Below, piece by piece: positions 8,715 through 16,566 of a DNA stretch of 64,000 nt. Each line of letters begins with the position of its first letter. The stretch's first letter is position 1. Position numbers and translations under genes: made by a program. The notes under the pieces were generated by a model. That model made no database searches. It was not told where the DNA came from and was given only the letters and a program-made list of their open reading frames with translations. The DNA is from Nissabacter sp. SGAir0207 (GTDB taxonomy: Bacteria; Pseudomonadota; Gammaproteobacteria; Enterobacterales; Enterobacteriaceae). The stretch spans positions 3,038,001-3,102,000 of the forward strand of contig NZ_CP028035.1 in assembly GCF_005491205.1 (NCBI RefSeq). The letters run 5' to 3'.

Positions 8715-9731
8715 CAGGTTAGCGACAGGATTGAGTTCTGCGGCTTCTTCTAGATGATCAGGGGCAAAGTGCGCATAACGCATGGTTTCACGAATATTTG
8801 CATGCCCCAAAATACGCTGTAAGACAATTATATTGCCCCCATTTATCATAAAATGACTTGCAAAAGTATGCCGTAAAACGTGTGTCTTTTGACCAGTTGC
8901 TAGTTCAATGTCAGTAAGAGCCAACATTTTTACAAAGTCTTGATAGCAGGGTTTTGAAAGGGTTCCTTGCAAAGGAGCAAGTTCATTGTACAGCCATCGG
9001 GGGATGGGGACAGTACGGTTACGCCCTCCTTTAGTTCTAGTGAAGGTTAACTTATAGGGCGATAACTGCGATCGCGTTAAACGTTCAGCCTCACTCCATC
9101 TTGCACCAGTAGCTAAGCAAATCTTAACGATGCGAGTTAGATGCTCGTTGTTATATTTTTTACATGCATTTAGGAGCTGAATGATTTGACTGTCAGTAAG
9201 CCACGACATCTCCTTTTCTTTCTCTTTAAAAATACGGATTCCATCAAGAGGATTAGGTAGTGTCCACTCACCTAGACGTCGCAACTCGTTAAAAACTGCC
9301 TCAAGATATTGTTGCTCCCTGTTTACTGTAATAGGCTGTGCTATCCATTTCAGTGGGTTAGAATGATAACCATTATCAATTTTCCCGTTTAATCTTTGAT
9401 CTCGATAGTGTGCCCAATCCTTAGCAGTTAAACGAGATGCTATTGGATCATTCAATCCACGACATACAATATTTAATTTGGAGAGACGATATTTACTTGC
9501 AGATAATGATTGTCCGTGGAGACGATGCCAAAGATCTATCAATTCGCTCAAGCGCCTTTTATCTTCTTTCTCTCCGAGCCAAGGTTTCTTTTTTGCCTCA
9601 TCCCTATGGTATTGTTCAAAGGCAATAGCCTCTCCTTTAGTAAGGAATTTCTTACGAATCCTACGACTATCTCTCCCATCTAAACGAAAATCACAAAGCC
9701 ACTCACCTGTCGATGTTTTTGCAATAGCCAA
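8700..9731 (-). CDS. int: Phage integrase, tyrosine recombinase (P2 Int family)
   Basis: The 343-residue protein integrates and excises the phage genome. It has an N-terminal arm-binding domain, a SAM-like core-binding domain and a C-terminal catalytic domain with R211 (ATGARWSEAERL), K234, H284-x-x-R287 (HVLRHTFASHF), H310 (ILGHANI) and nucleophile Y319 (TMRYAHF). LxRILGHxxIxxTMxYAHFAP is characteristic of P2-like integrases. A TTG at 9731 is taken as start because it gives the family's MAI... N terminus and no in-frame ATG is near. The last codons overlap the arm-type sites. Confidence 0.93.
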   Translation of the reverse strand: MAIAKTSTGEWLCDFRLDGRDSRRIRKKFLTKGEAIAFEQYHRDEAKKKPWLGEKEDKRRLSELIDLWHRLHGQSLSASKYRLSKLNIVCRGLNDPIASRLTAKDWAHYRDQRLNGKIDNGYHSNPLKWIAQPITVNREQQYLEAVFNELRRLGEWTLPNPLDGIRIFKEKEKEMSWLTDSQIIQLLNACKKYNNEHLTRIVKICLATGARWSEAERLTRSQLSPYKLTFTRTKGGRNRTVPIPRWLYNELAPLQGTLSKPCYQDFVKMLALTDIELATGQKTHVLRHTFASHFMINGGNIIVLQRILGHANIRETMRYAHFAPDHLEEAAELNPVANLVSTR

Positions 9732-9760
9732 AATGACACCTAAATTTATTAAAGACTAAA

Positions 9761-10618
9761 TTACATAACTTTAGATATGGTAAAACACACCATCCCTACA
9801 CATCTAATGTCATTTATTAAACATTCGAAACTTGATGCTCCACTTTTAATATTCAATTTTCCACCAGGAAGTCTCGATACATTGTATACATCAATGACCC
9901 CATCAATATCTATCAACCACATGCCATTGCCTATTAAATTTACATCAAAGTCTACTATTAACCTAACCTCTCCCTTTTCTATAAAAGCTGGGTTTTTAAT
10001 AGCTGGGTCTATTAACAATTTATCGCAAATCCATTCTCCAGTATTTTCTAATTTACCGTTATGTAATGAATATTTCTCAATAGAGAAATGACGTTCTGTT
10101 GTCGAAGCAGCGGTGTTTTGTAGTCCATACGTTTCACCAATTCCTGTAGCCAACCATCGAAGAGGAGCACCTGTGTCTAGTGCACAAGTGATGACAATAT
10201 CACCAGGAAAATAATCTCGTCTCACCCAAGCGCTCATAGTGCCAGAAGGGATCCCTAACAAATCTCCTAATTCCTTTTGCATAGTAAAACCATAAGCATG
10301 CAAGATTCGTTGAAGAACCTTTTTCCCTCCATTAGCTAACATGCGCTCATGTAACTTTTTGCCTTTCTCTCCTGCTGTAGGAGCACTATGTGAACTTACA
10401 TTTTTAAGTTCGCCAGTTGTTAGCCATCTGAGATCTGCGTCTGTATCTAAAGCGCATTGAATGACATAGTCGCCTGGCAAGCTATCTCTACTAACCCAGT
10501 TCGCTATCGTTCCCAGCGGTACTCCTACAATTTCTGAGTATTGCTGCCTTGTGCTAACTCCATAAGAACTAAGAATTCTTTCAAGAATGCTTTTTGCTTG
10601 ATTCGTACCGACGTCCAT
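9761..10618 (-). CDS. Phage CI-type repressor with two tandem helix-turn-helix domains
   Basis: The 285-residue protein should maintain lysogeny. Residues 6-72 and 96-162 are two copies of the CI-repressor HTH domain (each ending LPGD/FPGD..CALDT..LRWL.TG), about 49% identical to each other. The C-terminal part (about 176-285) resembles the non-peptidase oligomerisation domain of 186 CI; I see no Ser/Lys autoprotease motif. 186 CI has a single HTH and about 190 residues, so this protein carries an internal duplication. The ATG at 10618 has AGAGGG upstream; a TTG 14 codons earlier is less likely. It is divergent from cox. Confidence 0.85.
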   Translation of the reverse strand: MDVGTNQAKSILERILSSYGVSTRQQYSEIVGVPLGTIANWVSRDSLPGDYVIQCALDTDADLRWLTTGELKNVSSHSAPTAGEKGKKLHERMLANGGKKVLQRILHAYGFTMQKELGDLLGIPSGTMSAWVRRDYFPGDIVITCALDTGAPLRWLATGIGETYGLQNTAASTTERHFSIEKYSLHNGKLENTGEWICDKLLIDPAIKNPAFIEKGEVRLIVDFDVNLIGNGMWLIDIDGVIDVYNVSRLPGGKLNIKSGASSFECLINDIRCVGMVCFTISKVM

Positions 10619-10738
10619 ACGCCCTCTAAAATTTGCAATTAGGTTGTTTACACATCTCAAAAAGAGCGGTAGGATTCTTAAAAGCTATCGAATGCACGCC
10701 AATGCACCAGAAACACTACCAACCGGAAATGATCTATT
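10619..10738. promoter_or_regulatory. Lysis-lysogeny switch region between repressor and cox
   Basis: These 120 AT-rich bases separate the divergent repressor and cox genes and must hold both promoters and the operators. Visible symmetric elements are AATT-TGC-AATT near 10630 and ATTC-N12-GAAT near 10674-10693; a GGTAG...CTACC pair flanks a wider segment. Which are true operators cannot be decided by eye. Confidence 0.55.
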
Positions 10739-10963
10739 ATGAATTCTCAAATTACAATACCCAATGGTCCCGATTTGATGACTTATGAGCAGTTTGCGCA
10801 AGCATATGGGTATAGTTTACGTACAGTTAAACAGATGGTTGGAGATGGCGATCTGCTTATCATGCCTCGTAAAAAGCCAGGAGGAGCTGCTAGAATCAAC
10901 ATGGTTGCCTTCCGTGCGCGCTTACTAGCCCAAGGTTTAAGTTGTCATTACGTTGCTGCCTAG
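10739..10963 (+). CDS. cox: Cox/Apl-type excisionase and repressor
   Basis: The 74-residue protein lies where P2 cox and 186 apl lie, first on the rightward early transcript. It has a winged-helix MerR-like sequence: MTYEQFAQAYGYSLRTVKQMVGDGDL, then a basic RKKPGGAARINMVAF. Such proteins bend attP for excision and repress the lysogenic promoter. Assignment is from position, size and HTH pattern. Confidence 0.8.
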   Translation: MNSQITIPNGPDLMTYEQFAQAYGYSLRTVKQMVGDGDLLIMPRKKPGGAARINMVAFRARLLAQGLSCHYVAA

Positions 10964-10998
10964 CAACTTAATTATTTAAGTTATTAGGGGCAATAGAT

Positions 10999-11508
10999 AT
11001 GTTTGATTTTAGGATTTCCACCCAACAGCATTTCGATGATGCGTGCCGTAAATTCGCTTTAGCGCATAACATGGCAGATCTAGCTAAGCTTGCCGGGATG
11101 CATACTCAGACGCTGCGCAACAAGCTCAACCCAGAGCAGCCGCACCAGTTAACCGCTGTTGAGGTGATGAAACTCACGGACATTACCGAAGATGCAACGC
11201 TGGTTGATGGCTTTCTGGCCCAGCTTCAATGCCTGCCATGTGTGCCGGTTAATGAGATGGCCAACGAGAAGCTGCCTGTTTATGTCATGAAAGCCACCGC
11301 AGAAATCGGCCAGCTTGCAGCGGGTGCCATTAATACCGAGCGCCTGACTGAAAAATGTAAGCGTAGTCTACTTCAGAATGTGAACAGCGGTATTCGCTGC
11401 CTGACATTAGCGGCCCTGGCCGTACAGGCCCGTATTCAGGCCAATCCCACGATGGCCTCAACGATGGATGCCATTACCGGCCTTGGCGCAACCGTGGGGC
11501 TAAGTTAA
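10999..11508 (+). CDS. Phage regulatory protein CII (186 CII/CP76 family)
   Basis: The 169-residue protein matches the CII family of 186-like phages (DDACRKFALAHNMADLAKLAGMHTQTLRNKLNPEQPHQLT; HTH around residues 20-50). In 186, CII activates the promoter that establishes lysogeny. The family is unrelated to lambda CII. It follows cox by 35 bases and is the second gene of the early operon. Confidence 0.88.
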   Translation: MFDFRISTQQHFDDACRKFALAHNMADLAKLAGMHTQTLRNKLNPEQPHQLTAVEVMKLTDITEDATLVDGFLAQLQCLPCVPVNEMANEKLPVYVMKATAEIGQLAAGAINTERLTEKCKRSLLQNVNSGIRCLTLAALAVQARIQANPTMASTMDAITGLGATVGLS

Positions 11509-11513
11509 TTACT

Positions 11514-11705
11514 ATGCCTATCTCAATTGCGCCGTTATTAGCGCGTCAAAGTCCGTCACCCTCTTATGGTCACGGTTGGATAATGGGGAAGCAGGGCAAG
11601 CGCTGGCACCCCGCCTGGCAACAAACCACTCTCACCCAGCATCGCAACGCAAAAATAAAGGAATCATCATGGCTATTGAAGCTGCTGCCGCCCTTGTGGA
11701 AATGA
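11514..11705 (+). CDS. Fil-family phage protein (DUF2724)
   Basis: The 63-residue product contains SPSYGHGWIMGKQGKRWHP, the signature of the 186 Fil family. 186 Fil filaments cells when expressed, thought to delay division after infection. It starts six bases after the CII stop, and its 3' end overlaps the next gene by 37 bases in another frame. The C-terminal tail is not conserved enough to judge. Confidence 0.72.
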   Translation: MPISIAPLLARQSPSPSYGHGWIMGKQGKRWHPAWQQTTLTQHRNAKIKESSWLLKLLPPLWK

Positions 11706-12010
11706 GTGCCGGAGAGCGCGCCGCCGGTTTAAATAAAGTGGCGTCATTACGTGCGACTCTGTGGGGCTGTGATAATGAGAAAGATATTGCGCGCTTTTTC
11801 GCTGAGATGCGCGATGTGACCGATATTAATTACCAAGATAATAAAAGAGCACTGAGCGCTATTTTTTATCTGGCAAATATTAAGACTGAGCGCCACGACG
11901 TTGCATACAGTGAGCTGACCACTGATGAAAAGGCCGCGCTTATCCGTGCAATGAACCATTTTCGTGCAGTTGTGAGTTTATTCCCTAAGCGGTTATCACT
12001 CCCTAATTAA
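11669..12010 (+). CDS. DUF5347 family early phage protein
   Basis: The 113-residue protein (SAGERAAGLNKVASLRATLWG, RALSAIFYLANIKTERHD, FRAVVSLFPKRLSLPN) matches the DUF5347 family found after fil in 186-like phages. Function is unknown. The ATG at 11669 is chosen because AAAGGA precedes it; an in-frame start further upstream would lie inside fil. Confidence 0.8.
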   Translation: MAIEAAAALVEMSAGERAAGLNKVASLRATLWGCDNEKDIARFFAEMRDVTDINYQDNKRALSAIFYLANIKTERHDVAYSELTTDEKAALIRAMNHFRAVVSLFPKRLSLPN

Positions 12011-12074
12011 ACCCAAATTTAAATAATGGCGTTAACTCGCCGGGCATTCTATTGCCAAAATTCAGGAAAATAAC

Positions 12075-12308
12075 ATGCGTAATAAACAAGTATTGAATAT
12101 TGAAACCGGTAATGATGATGCAGGGTTTTTTAACCTGCTTGAGCAGACCCGCCTTGATGAGCGCCGCAACCGCGCCGAAGCAATGGCGGCCAGACTCGAC
12201 AGCCTGGCGGCGCGCATCACCTCACGCCAGTTGAGTTATGTTGAGGCGGCAGAGCTGCTGCGCGCTGAAGCCGAGCGCATTAACCTTCAGGCGGCGGAGC
12301 TGCACTGA
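12075..12308 (+). CDS. DUF2732 family early phage protein
   Basis: The 77-residue, strongly charged helical protein (EQTRLDERRNRAEAMAARLDSLAARI) fits the DUF2732 family of P2-like early regions. Function is unknown. Its TGA overlaps the next ATG (TGATG), so the two are probably translationally coupled. Confidence 0.75.
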   Translation: MRNKQVLNIETGNDDAGFFNLLEQTRLDERRNRAEAMAARLDSLAARITSRQLSYVEAAELLRAEAERINLQAAELH

Positions 12309-12511
12309 TGGACACAATGGATCTGGCTCAACAGCAAGTCGCCGAAAACTTGGATCATCACCTGGCCGTGGCAATCAGCCGCCCGCAACGTAGCAGCGCT
12401 TTTTTCTGCGAAGATTGTGAAGGCGTGATCCCTGAAGCCCGTCGCCGCGCAGTAATGGGCGTGGTCACCTGCGTCAGTTGCCAAGCAACCCGCGAAGCCT
12501 ACGCCCGGTGA
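12308..12511 (+). CDS. TraR/DksA-type zinc-finger protein
   Basis: The 67-residue protein ends with a four-cysteine finger CEDC-x17-CVSC and an IPEARRRAV helix as in the phage TraR/DksA C4 family (P2 Orf82 type). Plasmid TraR binds the RNA polymerase secondary channel and mimics DksA with ppGpp; this phage version may do the same but that is inference. It overlaps its neighbours on both sides by one base. Confidence 0.85.
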   Translation: MDTMDLAQQQVAENLDHHLAVAISRPQRSSAFFCEDCEGVIPEARRRAVMGVVTCVSCQATREAYAR

Positions 12512-14766
12512 TGAGCGAACAACAGTATGCCTACCCGTGGAATGCGCCACGGGAGGCCATCGCCAGTCCTTACCTGACCCATCAGGAAACCCACCGCCGC
12601 GACAGCATGATCGCGGCGCTTTCACATGCGCAGGCGCTGCTGAGCGTGCAGCCCAACATCGTGAAGCTGGATGTCACCCGCCGCACCAGTGAGCTGGAGA
12701 GCACGCACGGAGTTCAGCGAGCCAATGCCTACTTGACGAAGACCTTTGTCGAGCGGACATTGCCGCGCCTTGAGCTGATTAGCCAGAAGTACAGCCTGAC
12801 CCTGAATGATCCGCAGCACTTTGCTGCAACGTCATTCCAGCGCCCGGCCAACACCACCGCCGATGTGCAACTGATCCAACTGATGCGCCGTTTTAACCGC
12901 CTGCCGGATTTGGCCCGCGCCGACATTGACCTGCTGGCCGGAGACATTGCCAACTTCATCACCAGCGAGCTGATCCAGGTTAACGAGGAGACTCACCACG
13001 CCTCGGATTACAAAGTGCTGTTCTGCATGTATATGGCCGCCGCCCGCATCACCCGCCTGCTGGGCCAGGATGCGCCGCAGTGGGAACGCGTGACCGGCAA
13101 GTTATTCAACGAAGACGAAGTGACCCCGGCCATTCTGAAAATGAAGTCGGATCGTTGGTGGCTGAATCGGCTGCGTCGTATGGCGGCAGAATGGCGCGAG
13201 CATATTCACATCGCACTCGCGAACGTCAGCAAAAAGATGTCGCCCTACGCCAGCAACATGACCGTGCATGAGTGGCGCGAGCAGAAGCGCCGCACGCGTG
13301 ACTTTCTCAAGGGCATGGAGCTGGAAGACGAGGAAGGCAACCGTATCAGCCTTATCGACAAATATGATGGCAGTGTTGCCAATCCGGCGATCCGTCGCTG
13401 TGAGCTAATGACGCGTATCCGCGGCTTTGAAAATATCTGTAATGAAATGGGCTACGTGGGTGAGTTCTACACCCTGACCGCGCCGGCCCGTTATCACGCC
13501 ACCATCAAAACCGGCCACCGTAACCGCAAATGGAACGGCGCCGGCCCGGCAGAAACCCAGCGCTATCTGCGCCGGGTATGGGAAAAGGCCCGCGCCAAGC
13601 TTCACCGCGAAGACATTCGCATTTTTGGCATTCGCGTAGCTGAACCACACCACGACGCGACCCCGCACTGGCACATGCTGATGTTCATGCTGCCGGGCGA
13701 CGTGGATCGCGTGCGCACCATTCTGCGCGATTATGCCAGTGAGCAGGATGCGCATGAGCTGACCAGTGATAAGGCCCGCAAGGCCCGCTTTCATGCCGAG
13801 GCTATCGACCCGGAGAAGGGGAGCGCAACGGGCTATGTGGCGAAATACATCAGCAAAAACATTGATGGCTATGCCCTTGATGATGAGCTGGATGATGAAA
13901 GCGGGAAGCTGCTCAAAGACTCTGCCGCCTCGGTATCTGCCTGGGCGGCCCGCTGGCGTATCCGTCAGTTTCAGTTCGTCGGTGGCGCGCCGGTCACGGT
14001 TTACCGCGAGCTGCGCCGCATGGCAGACAGCGAAACCGCCCACGGGCTGTGTGTTGAGTTTGCCGCTGCGCATGATGCTGCTGATGCGGGTGACTGGGCG
14101 GCTTATGTCAATGCCCAGGGCGGCCCGTTTGTGCGCCGTGATGATCTGGCCGTACGCACCTGGTATCAACCTGCGACCGACCTTAATGAGTACGGCGAGG
14201 AAACTCACCGCATCCAGGGGCTGTATGCCTCATTGGTAGGTGATGGCTCGCCTATTCTTACCCGTCTGACGCAGTGGAAGATTGTGCCGAAGCGTGCCGT
14301 TGACCTGGGGGTTGACCTTCAGGGCGCGCCCGCGCCCTCTCGGAGTTCTGTCAATAACTGTACGGAGAGAGAAAGGTGTGAGGACATGATGAGGCCGGAA
14401 AGTTATCAAGAGATCGACTTTACCGGCCTGGACAGGAAAGCACAGCGACAGCTTTTGAACAGGATAAGGGACAGCAAGGTTAAGAAAGCATCAAAAATGC
14501 ACTGGCGATCGGCTGCTGTTGAAGTCGCCTGTGAGCGGGCTATTGGTGAGATTAAGGATACAACCGGCGAAACCATCAGCCGGGCTTTGGCAGTGCGCCT
14601 GATAGGGGGCACAACCACAAAGATTTTCGGTAAATTTTTCCGAGGTAGTAGTGATGGCGCTATCTATGCAGTGAAGCCCCCCTACTCTGCTGCAATTACA
14701 TTAGAAAAATTATGCAAAAAGATCAAAATGCTGCGTAGCAAAAAGGCAGTATCAAACTTCGGTTAA
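12511..14766 (+). CDS. A: Phage replication endonuclease gpA (rolling-circle initiator)
   Basis: The 751-residue protein nicks the phage origin and stays covalently attached to start rolling-circle replication. Key motifs of the HUH superfamily are visible: the metal-binding HWH at 386-388 (HDATPHWHMLMFM) and a Y-x3-Y pair, Y442 and Y446 (TGYVAKYISKN), which match the two active tyrosines of P2 gpA. P2 gpA has 761 residues. The start overlaps the TraR stop (TGATG). In P2 the replication origin lies inside this gene; I did not locate it here. Confidence 0.95.
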   Translation: MSEQQYAYPWNAPREAIASPYLTHQETHRRDSMIAALSHAQALLSVQPNIVKLDVTRRTSELESTHGVQRANAYLTKTFVERTLPRLELISQKYSLTLNDPQHFAATSFQRPANTTADVQLIQLMRRFNRLPDLARADIDLLAGDIANFITSELIQVNEETHHASDYKVLFCMYMAAARITRLLGQDAPQWERVTGKLFNEDEVTPAILKMKSDRWWLNRLRRMAAEWREHIHIALANVSKKMSPYASNMTVHEWREQKRRTRDFLKGMELEDEEGNRISLIDKYDGSVANPAIRRCELMTRIRGFENICNEMGYVGEFYTLTAPARYHATIKTGHRNRKWNGAGPAETQRYLRRVWEKARAKLHREDIRIFGIRVAEPHHDATPHWHMLMFMLPGDVDRVRTILRDYASEQDAHELTSDKARKARFHAEAIDPEKGSATGYVAKYISKNIDGYALDDELDDESGKLLKDSAASVSAWAARWRIRQFQFVGGAPVTVYRELRRMADSETAHGLCVEFAAAHDAADAGDWAAYVNAQGGPFVRRDDLAVRTWYQPATDLNEYGEETHRIQGLYASLVGDGSPILTRLTQWKIVPKRAVDLGVDLQGAPAPSRSSVNNCTERERCEDMMRPESYQEIDFTGLDRKAQRQLLNRIRDSKVKKASKMHWRSAAVEVACERAIGEIKDTTGETISRALAVRLIGGTTTKIFGKFFRGSSDGAIYAVKPPYSAAITLEKLCKKIKMLRSKKAVSNFG

Positions 14767-14935
14767 AGATCAGTTTTCCTTAAGTTCTTATCAAGGCACA
14801 TCTGAAAAATGCTTTAAAATTAATCTTTTATTTTTCATGTGGATGCGCATTTTAACAAAACACTACAAAATCCTTTCTTAATCTTAGCGCACTGATATAC
14901 TGTATAAAAAAACAGTTGTTTAGGAGGGGAAATTT
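14767..14935. other. AT-rich leader of the SOS-linked accessory gene
   Basis: This gap between gpA and the 61-codon ORF is much richer in A and T than the flanking phage genes. It holds the LexA box and a TATACT -10-like hexamer (14896-14901); I see no clear -35. This is the slot where P2 carries tin/old and 186 carries tum. Confidence 0.6.
14898..14917. promoter_or_regulatory. LexA (SOS) box in the prophage
   Basis: TACTGTATAAAAAAACAGTT matches the LexA consensus TACTGTATATATATACAGTA at 16 of 20 positions with intact CTGT-N8-ACAG. It overlaps a TATACT -10-like hexamer and ends 18 bases before a start codon with a strong Shine-Dalgarno. Confidence 0.85.
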
Positions 14936-15121
14936 ATGCAGTTGGACGAGGCTACTCATTTGCATAAGAAAATGGCTTATGTGCAGCTTATTGCTGAGAT
15001 GTCACTAATGGCGAATTTTAAGCCTGATGACTTGAAACTGGCGATGAGCCTCATAGTTGATCTCACGATTGATGACTCAGATAATAATCAGAAATATGAC
15101 ATTTTTTATGCTGTTGATTAG
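14936..15121 (+). CDS. 61-residue unrecognised protein under LexA control; candidate SOS antirepressor
   Basis: I do not recognise this acidic, helix-rich protein (ending DLTIDDSDNNQKYDIFYAVD). It has a strong ribosome binding site, AGGAGGGG, seven bases before the ATG, and a LexA box immediately upstream. It sits between gpA and cos, where phage 186 encodes the LexA-controlled antirepressor Tum. By position and regulation it may trigger induction by disabling the repressor; it shows no similarity to Tum or DinI that I can see. Base composition is AT-rich relative to its neighbours, which suggests separate acquisition. Confidence 0.6.
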   Translation: MQLDEATHLHKKMAYVQLIAEMSLMANFKPDDLKLAMSLIVDLTIDDSDNNQKYDIFYAVD

Positions 15122-15230
15122 ATTAAACATCATGGTTAATTACCAACCAGGTCTAATCTGAGATGAAAGCGCCTCATTTTTTAACTGCTTCCCTGCCTCG
15201 AAACTGAGATCAGATATTTGTGGCTGAGCT

Positions 15231-15270
15231 ATGCATGCATAAGTGCATGGATCTGCATGTAGCGCATCAT
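15231..15270. repeat. Cluster of GCAT motifs upstream of cos
   Basis: GCAT occurs at 15233, 15237, 15245, 15255 and 15264, mostly 8-10 bases apart, embedded in ATGCATGCAT, GTGCATGG, CTGCATGT and GCGCATCATGC; further GCAT/TGCAC copies lie at 15327 and about 15340. Near helical phasing next to cos suggests a protein-binding array, possibly for terminase. Confidence 0.45.
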
Positions 15271-15284
15271 GCTGACGAACGTCA

Positions 15285-15310
15285 AAGGCTCCAAGGCTGG
15301 AGCCTTTTTT
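15285..15310 (+). terminator. Terminator after the gpA/accessory transcript
   Basis: AAGGCTCCA-AGGC-TGGAGCCTT is a perfect 9-bp hairpin followed by a T run on the plus strand. It would end early-operon transcription before cos. Confidence 0.9.
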
Positions 15311-15354
15311 ATTGGGTTTTGCACCTGCATGAAAAACGATGCACAAAGCGGGCA

Positions 15355-15373
15355 GGCGTGGCGGGGATAGCAT
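15355..15373. other. Phage cos site (19-base cohesive end)
   Basis: GGCGTGGCGGGGATAGCAT matches the 19-base P2 cohesive end GGCGAGGCGGGGAAAGCAC at 16 positions, and the following TGCGCGC is also shared with P2. It lies between gpA and the portal gene, the expected place. Terminase cuts here to make packaged linear DNA. Confidence 0.85.
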
Positions 15374-15384
15374 TGCGCGCAGGG

Positions 15385-15404
15385 GGTGCAAACATGTTTG
15401 CACC
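15385..15404. repeat. Perfect 20-bp palindrome beside cos
   Basis: GGTGCAAACATGTTTGCACC is fully self-complementary and begins 11 bases after the cos sequence. There is no T run, so it is not an intrinsic terminator; a dimeric protein site is more likely. Confidence 0.7.
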
Positions 15405-15503
15405 AGGCTGCGTGTGTGGCGCGCTGTGCGCTTTATTGAGGGTGTTTGATGCTGGGGTGAGTCTTGAAGAGATGAGCCTTACACGAGCCGATTGTGGCCC
15501 TAT

Positions 15504-15528
15504 AAAAAACCGGCCACGGGGGCCGGTT
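15504..15528 (-). terminator. Terminator of the Q-P operon
   Basis: On the minus strand AACCGGCC-N5-GGCCGGTT is followed by a T run, directly after the portal gene stop. Confidence 0.88.
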
Positions 15529-15531
15529 CAA

Positions 15532-16566
15532 TCACTGTTCGTCGTTTGCCAGTTGATAGGGCTTGAAGGCGATCACCTCCTGCCCCAGCCAGCTATTTAG
15601 CTCTTTCATGCGCTCTTGTAGCGGCGTCAGCTCATTGCGCACAAACACTTGTGCCGCCTTTACCGCGTCGCCAAAGCCGCCGGAGTTGTCCGGGATAATG
15701 CCCATCATCTGCGGCGGCACGCGGTGCGCGCTAAGCAAATCGTCACGGCTGGATTTCTTGATGTTGAAAAAGTCGTCTTTGGTTGCCACCTCGCTAAGCG
15801 GCAAAATCTTGATGCCGTCCGGCTTGCCGTTCGGCGCGTACATAAACAGGTTGCGGAAGTTCCCCAGCCCTTTGGTGTCGCGCATCGCCTGGCGCATCCG
15901 CTCCACATCGCTGCTGCTCTGCGCGGCGTCGGTCATATACAGGATGTACCCCGCGTGTGCGCCGTTCTGGTAGTACTTGCGACGAAACAGTGTGGCCGAC
16001 TCATTCAGCCAGGCCGAATTCAGCGCGCTGAGGTATTCCGGCAGGCCGTACAGCTCCTGATTAATGTCCGGCTCTACCAGATGAAACACGCTGCCCGGCG
16101 CAAAGGCGTGCGGCTCCTTCCAGTCATGCACAAACCAGTATGTTCCCTCCTCAATGCCCCGGCGGGTAAACTTGGCCGGCGAGTTCTCCAGGCGAAGCGG
16201 CTTACCCAGAACATTTTTACGCAGCTCCATAAAGGCATTGCCGAATACCAGGTAATCCAGCGCCATGCGGCTAAATTCCTGCTGCGTCAGCAGCGGGTGC
16301 GGGATAAAGGTCGAAGCCAGAATGTTGCGCTTCACATAAATCGGTGAGCTGTGATGCACCGCCGAGCGCAGGCTTTTTGCCAGGCCGTGAAAGCTCACCG
16401 GCGGCTCATACCAGCGCCCGTTGCCGATGCACTCGGCATAATCCAGGATGTCGCGCTTGTCCATCACTGGCGTTGGCTCACCAAAGCTGAACGCCTGCGG
16501 GCCGGCGGCGGTGGCCGGGGCGACCTGCGGTGAAGGGAGTGCCTTGCGGCCTTTGCGTTTGCTCAT
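15532..16566 (-). CDS. Q: Phage portal protein (P2 gpQ family)
   Basis: The 344-residue protein forms the dodecameric portal through which DNA enters the capsid and to which the tail joins; P2 gpQ is also 344 residues. Recognisable segments are VMDKRDILDYAECIGNGRWYEPP, HHSSPIYVKRN and HRVPPQMMGIIPDNSGGFGD. Its ATG overlaps the terminase stop by one base (TGATG), so the two are coupled. It is transcribed leftward from the late promoter near 18380. Confidence 0.95.
   Translation of the reverse strand: MSKRKGRKALPSPQVAPATAAGPQAFSFGEPTPVMDKRDILDYAECIGNGRWYEPPVSFHGLAKSLRSAVHHSSPIYVKRNILASTFIPHPLLTQQEFSRMALDYLVFGNAFMELRKNVLGKPLRLENSPAKFTRRGIEEGTYWFVHDWKEPHAFAPGSVFHLVEPDINQELYGLPEYLSALNSAWLNESATLFRRKYYQNGAHAGYILYMTDAAQSSSDVERMRQAMRDTKGLGNFRNLFMYAPNGKPDGIKILPLSEVATKDDFFNIKKSSRDDLLSAHRVPPQMMGIIPDNSGGFGDAVKAAQVFVRNELTPLQERMKELNSWLGQEVIAFKPYQLANDEQ

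Noticed and set aside
10619..10660. Longer repressor starting from a TTG at 10660
   Set aside because: The extra 14 residues are not typical of the family, and the ATG at 10618 has a purine-rich site in front.
15220..15600. Open frame of 126 codons across the cos region
   Set aside because: It covers a terminator, cos and a palindrome, and has no ribosome site or known similarity.
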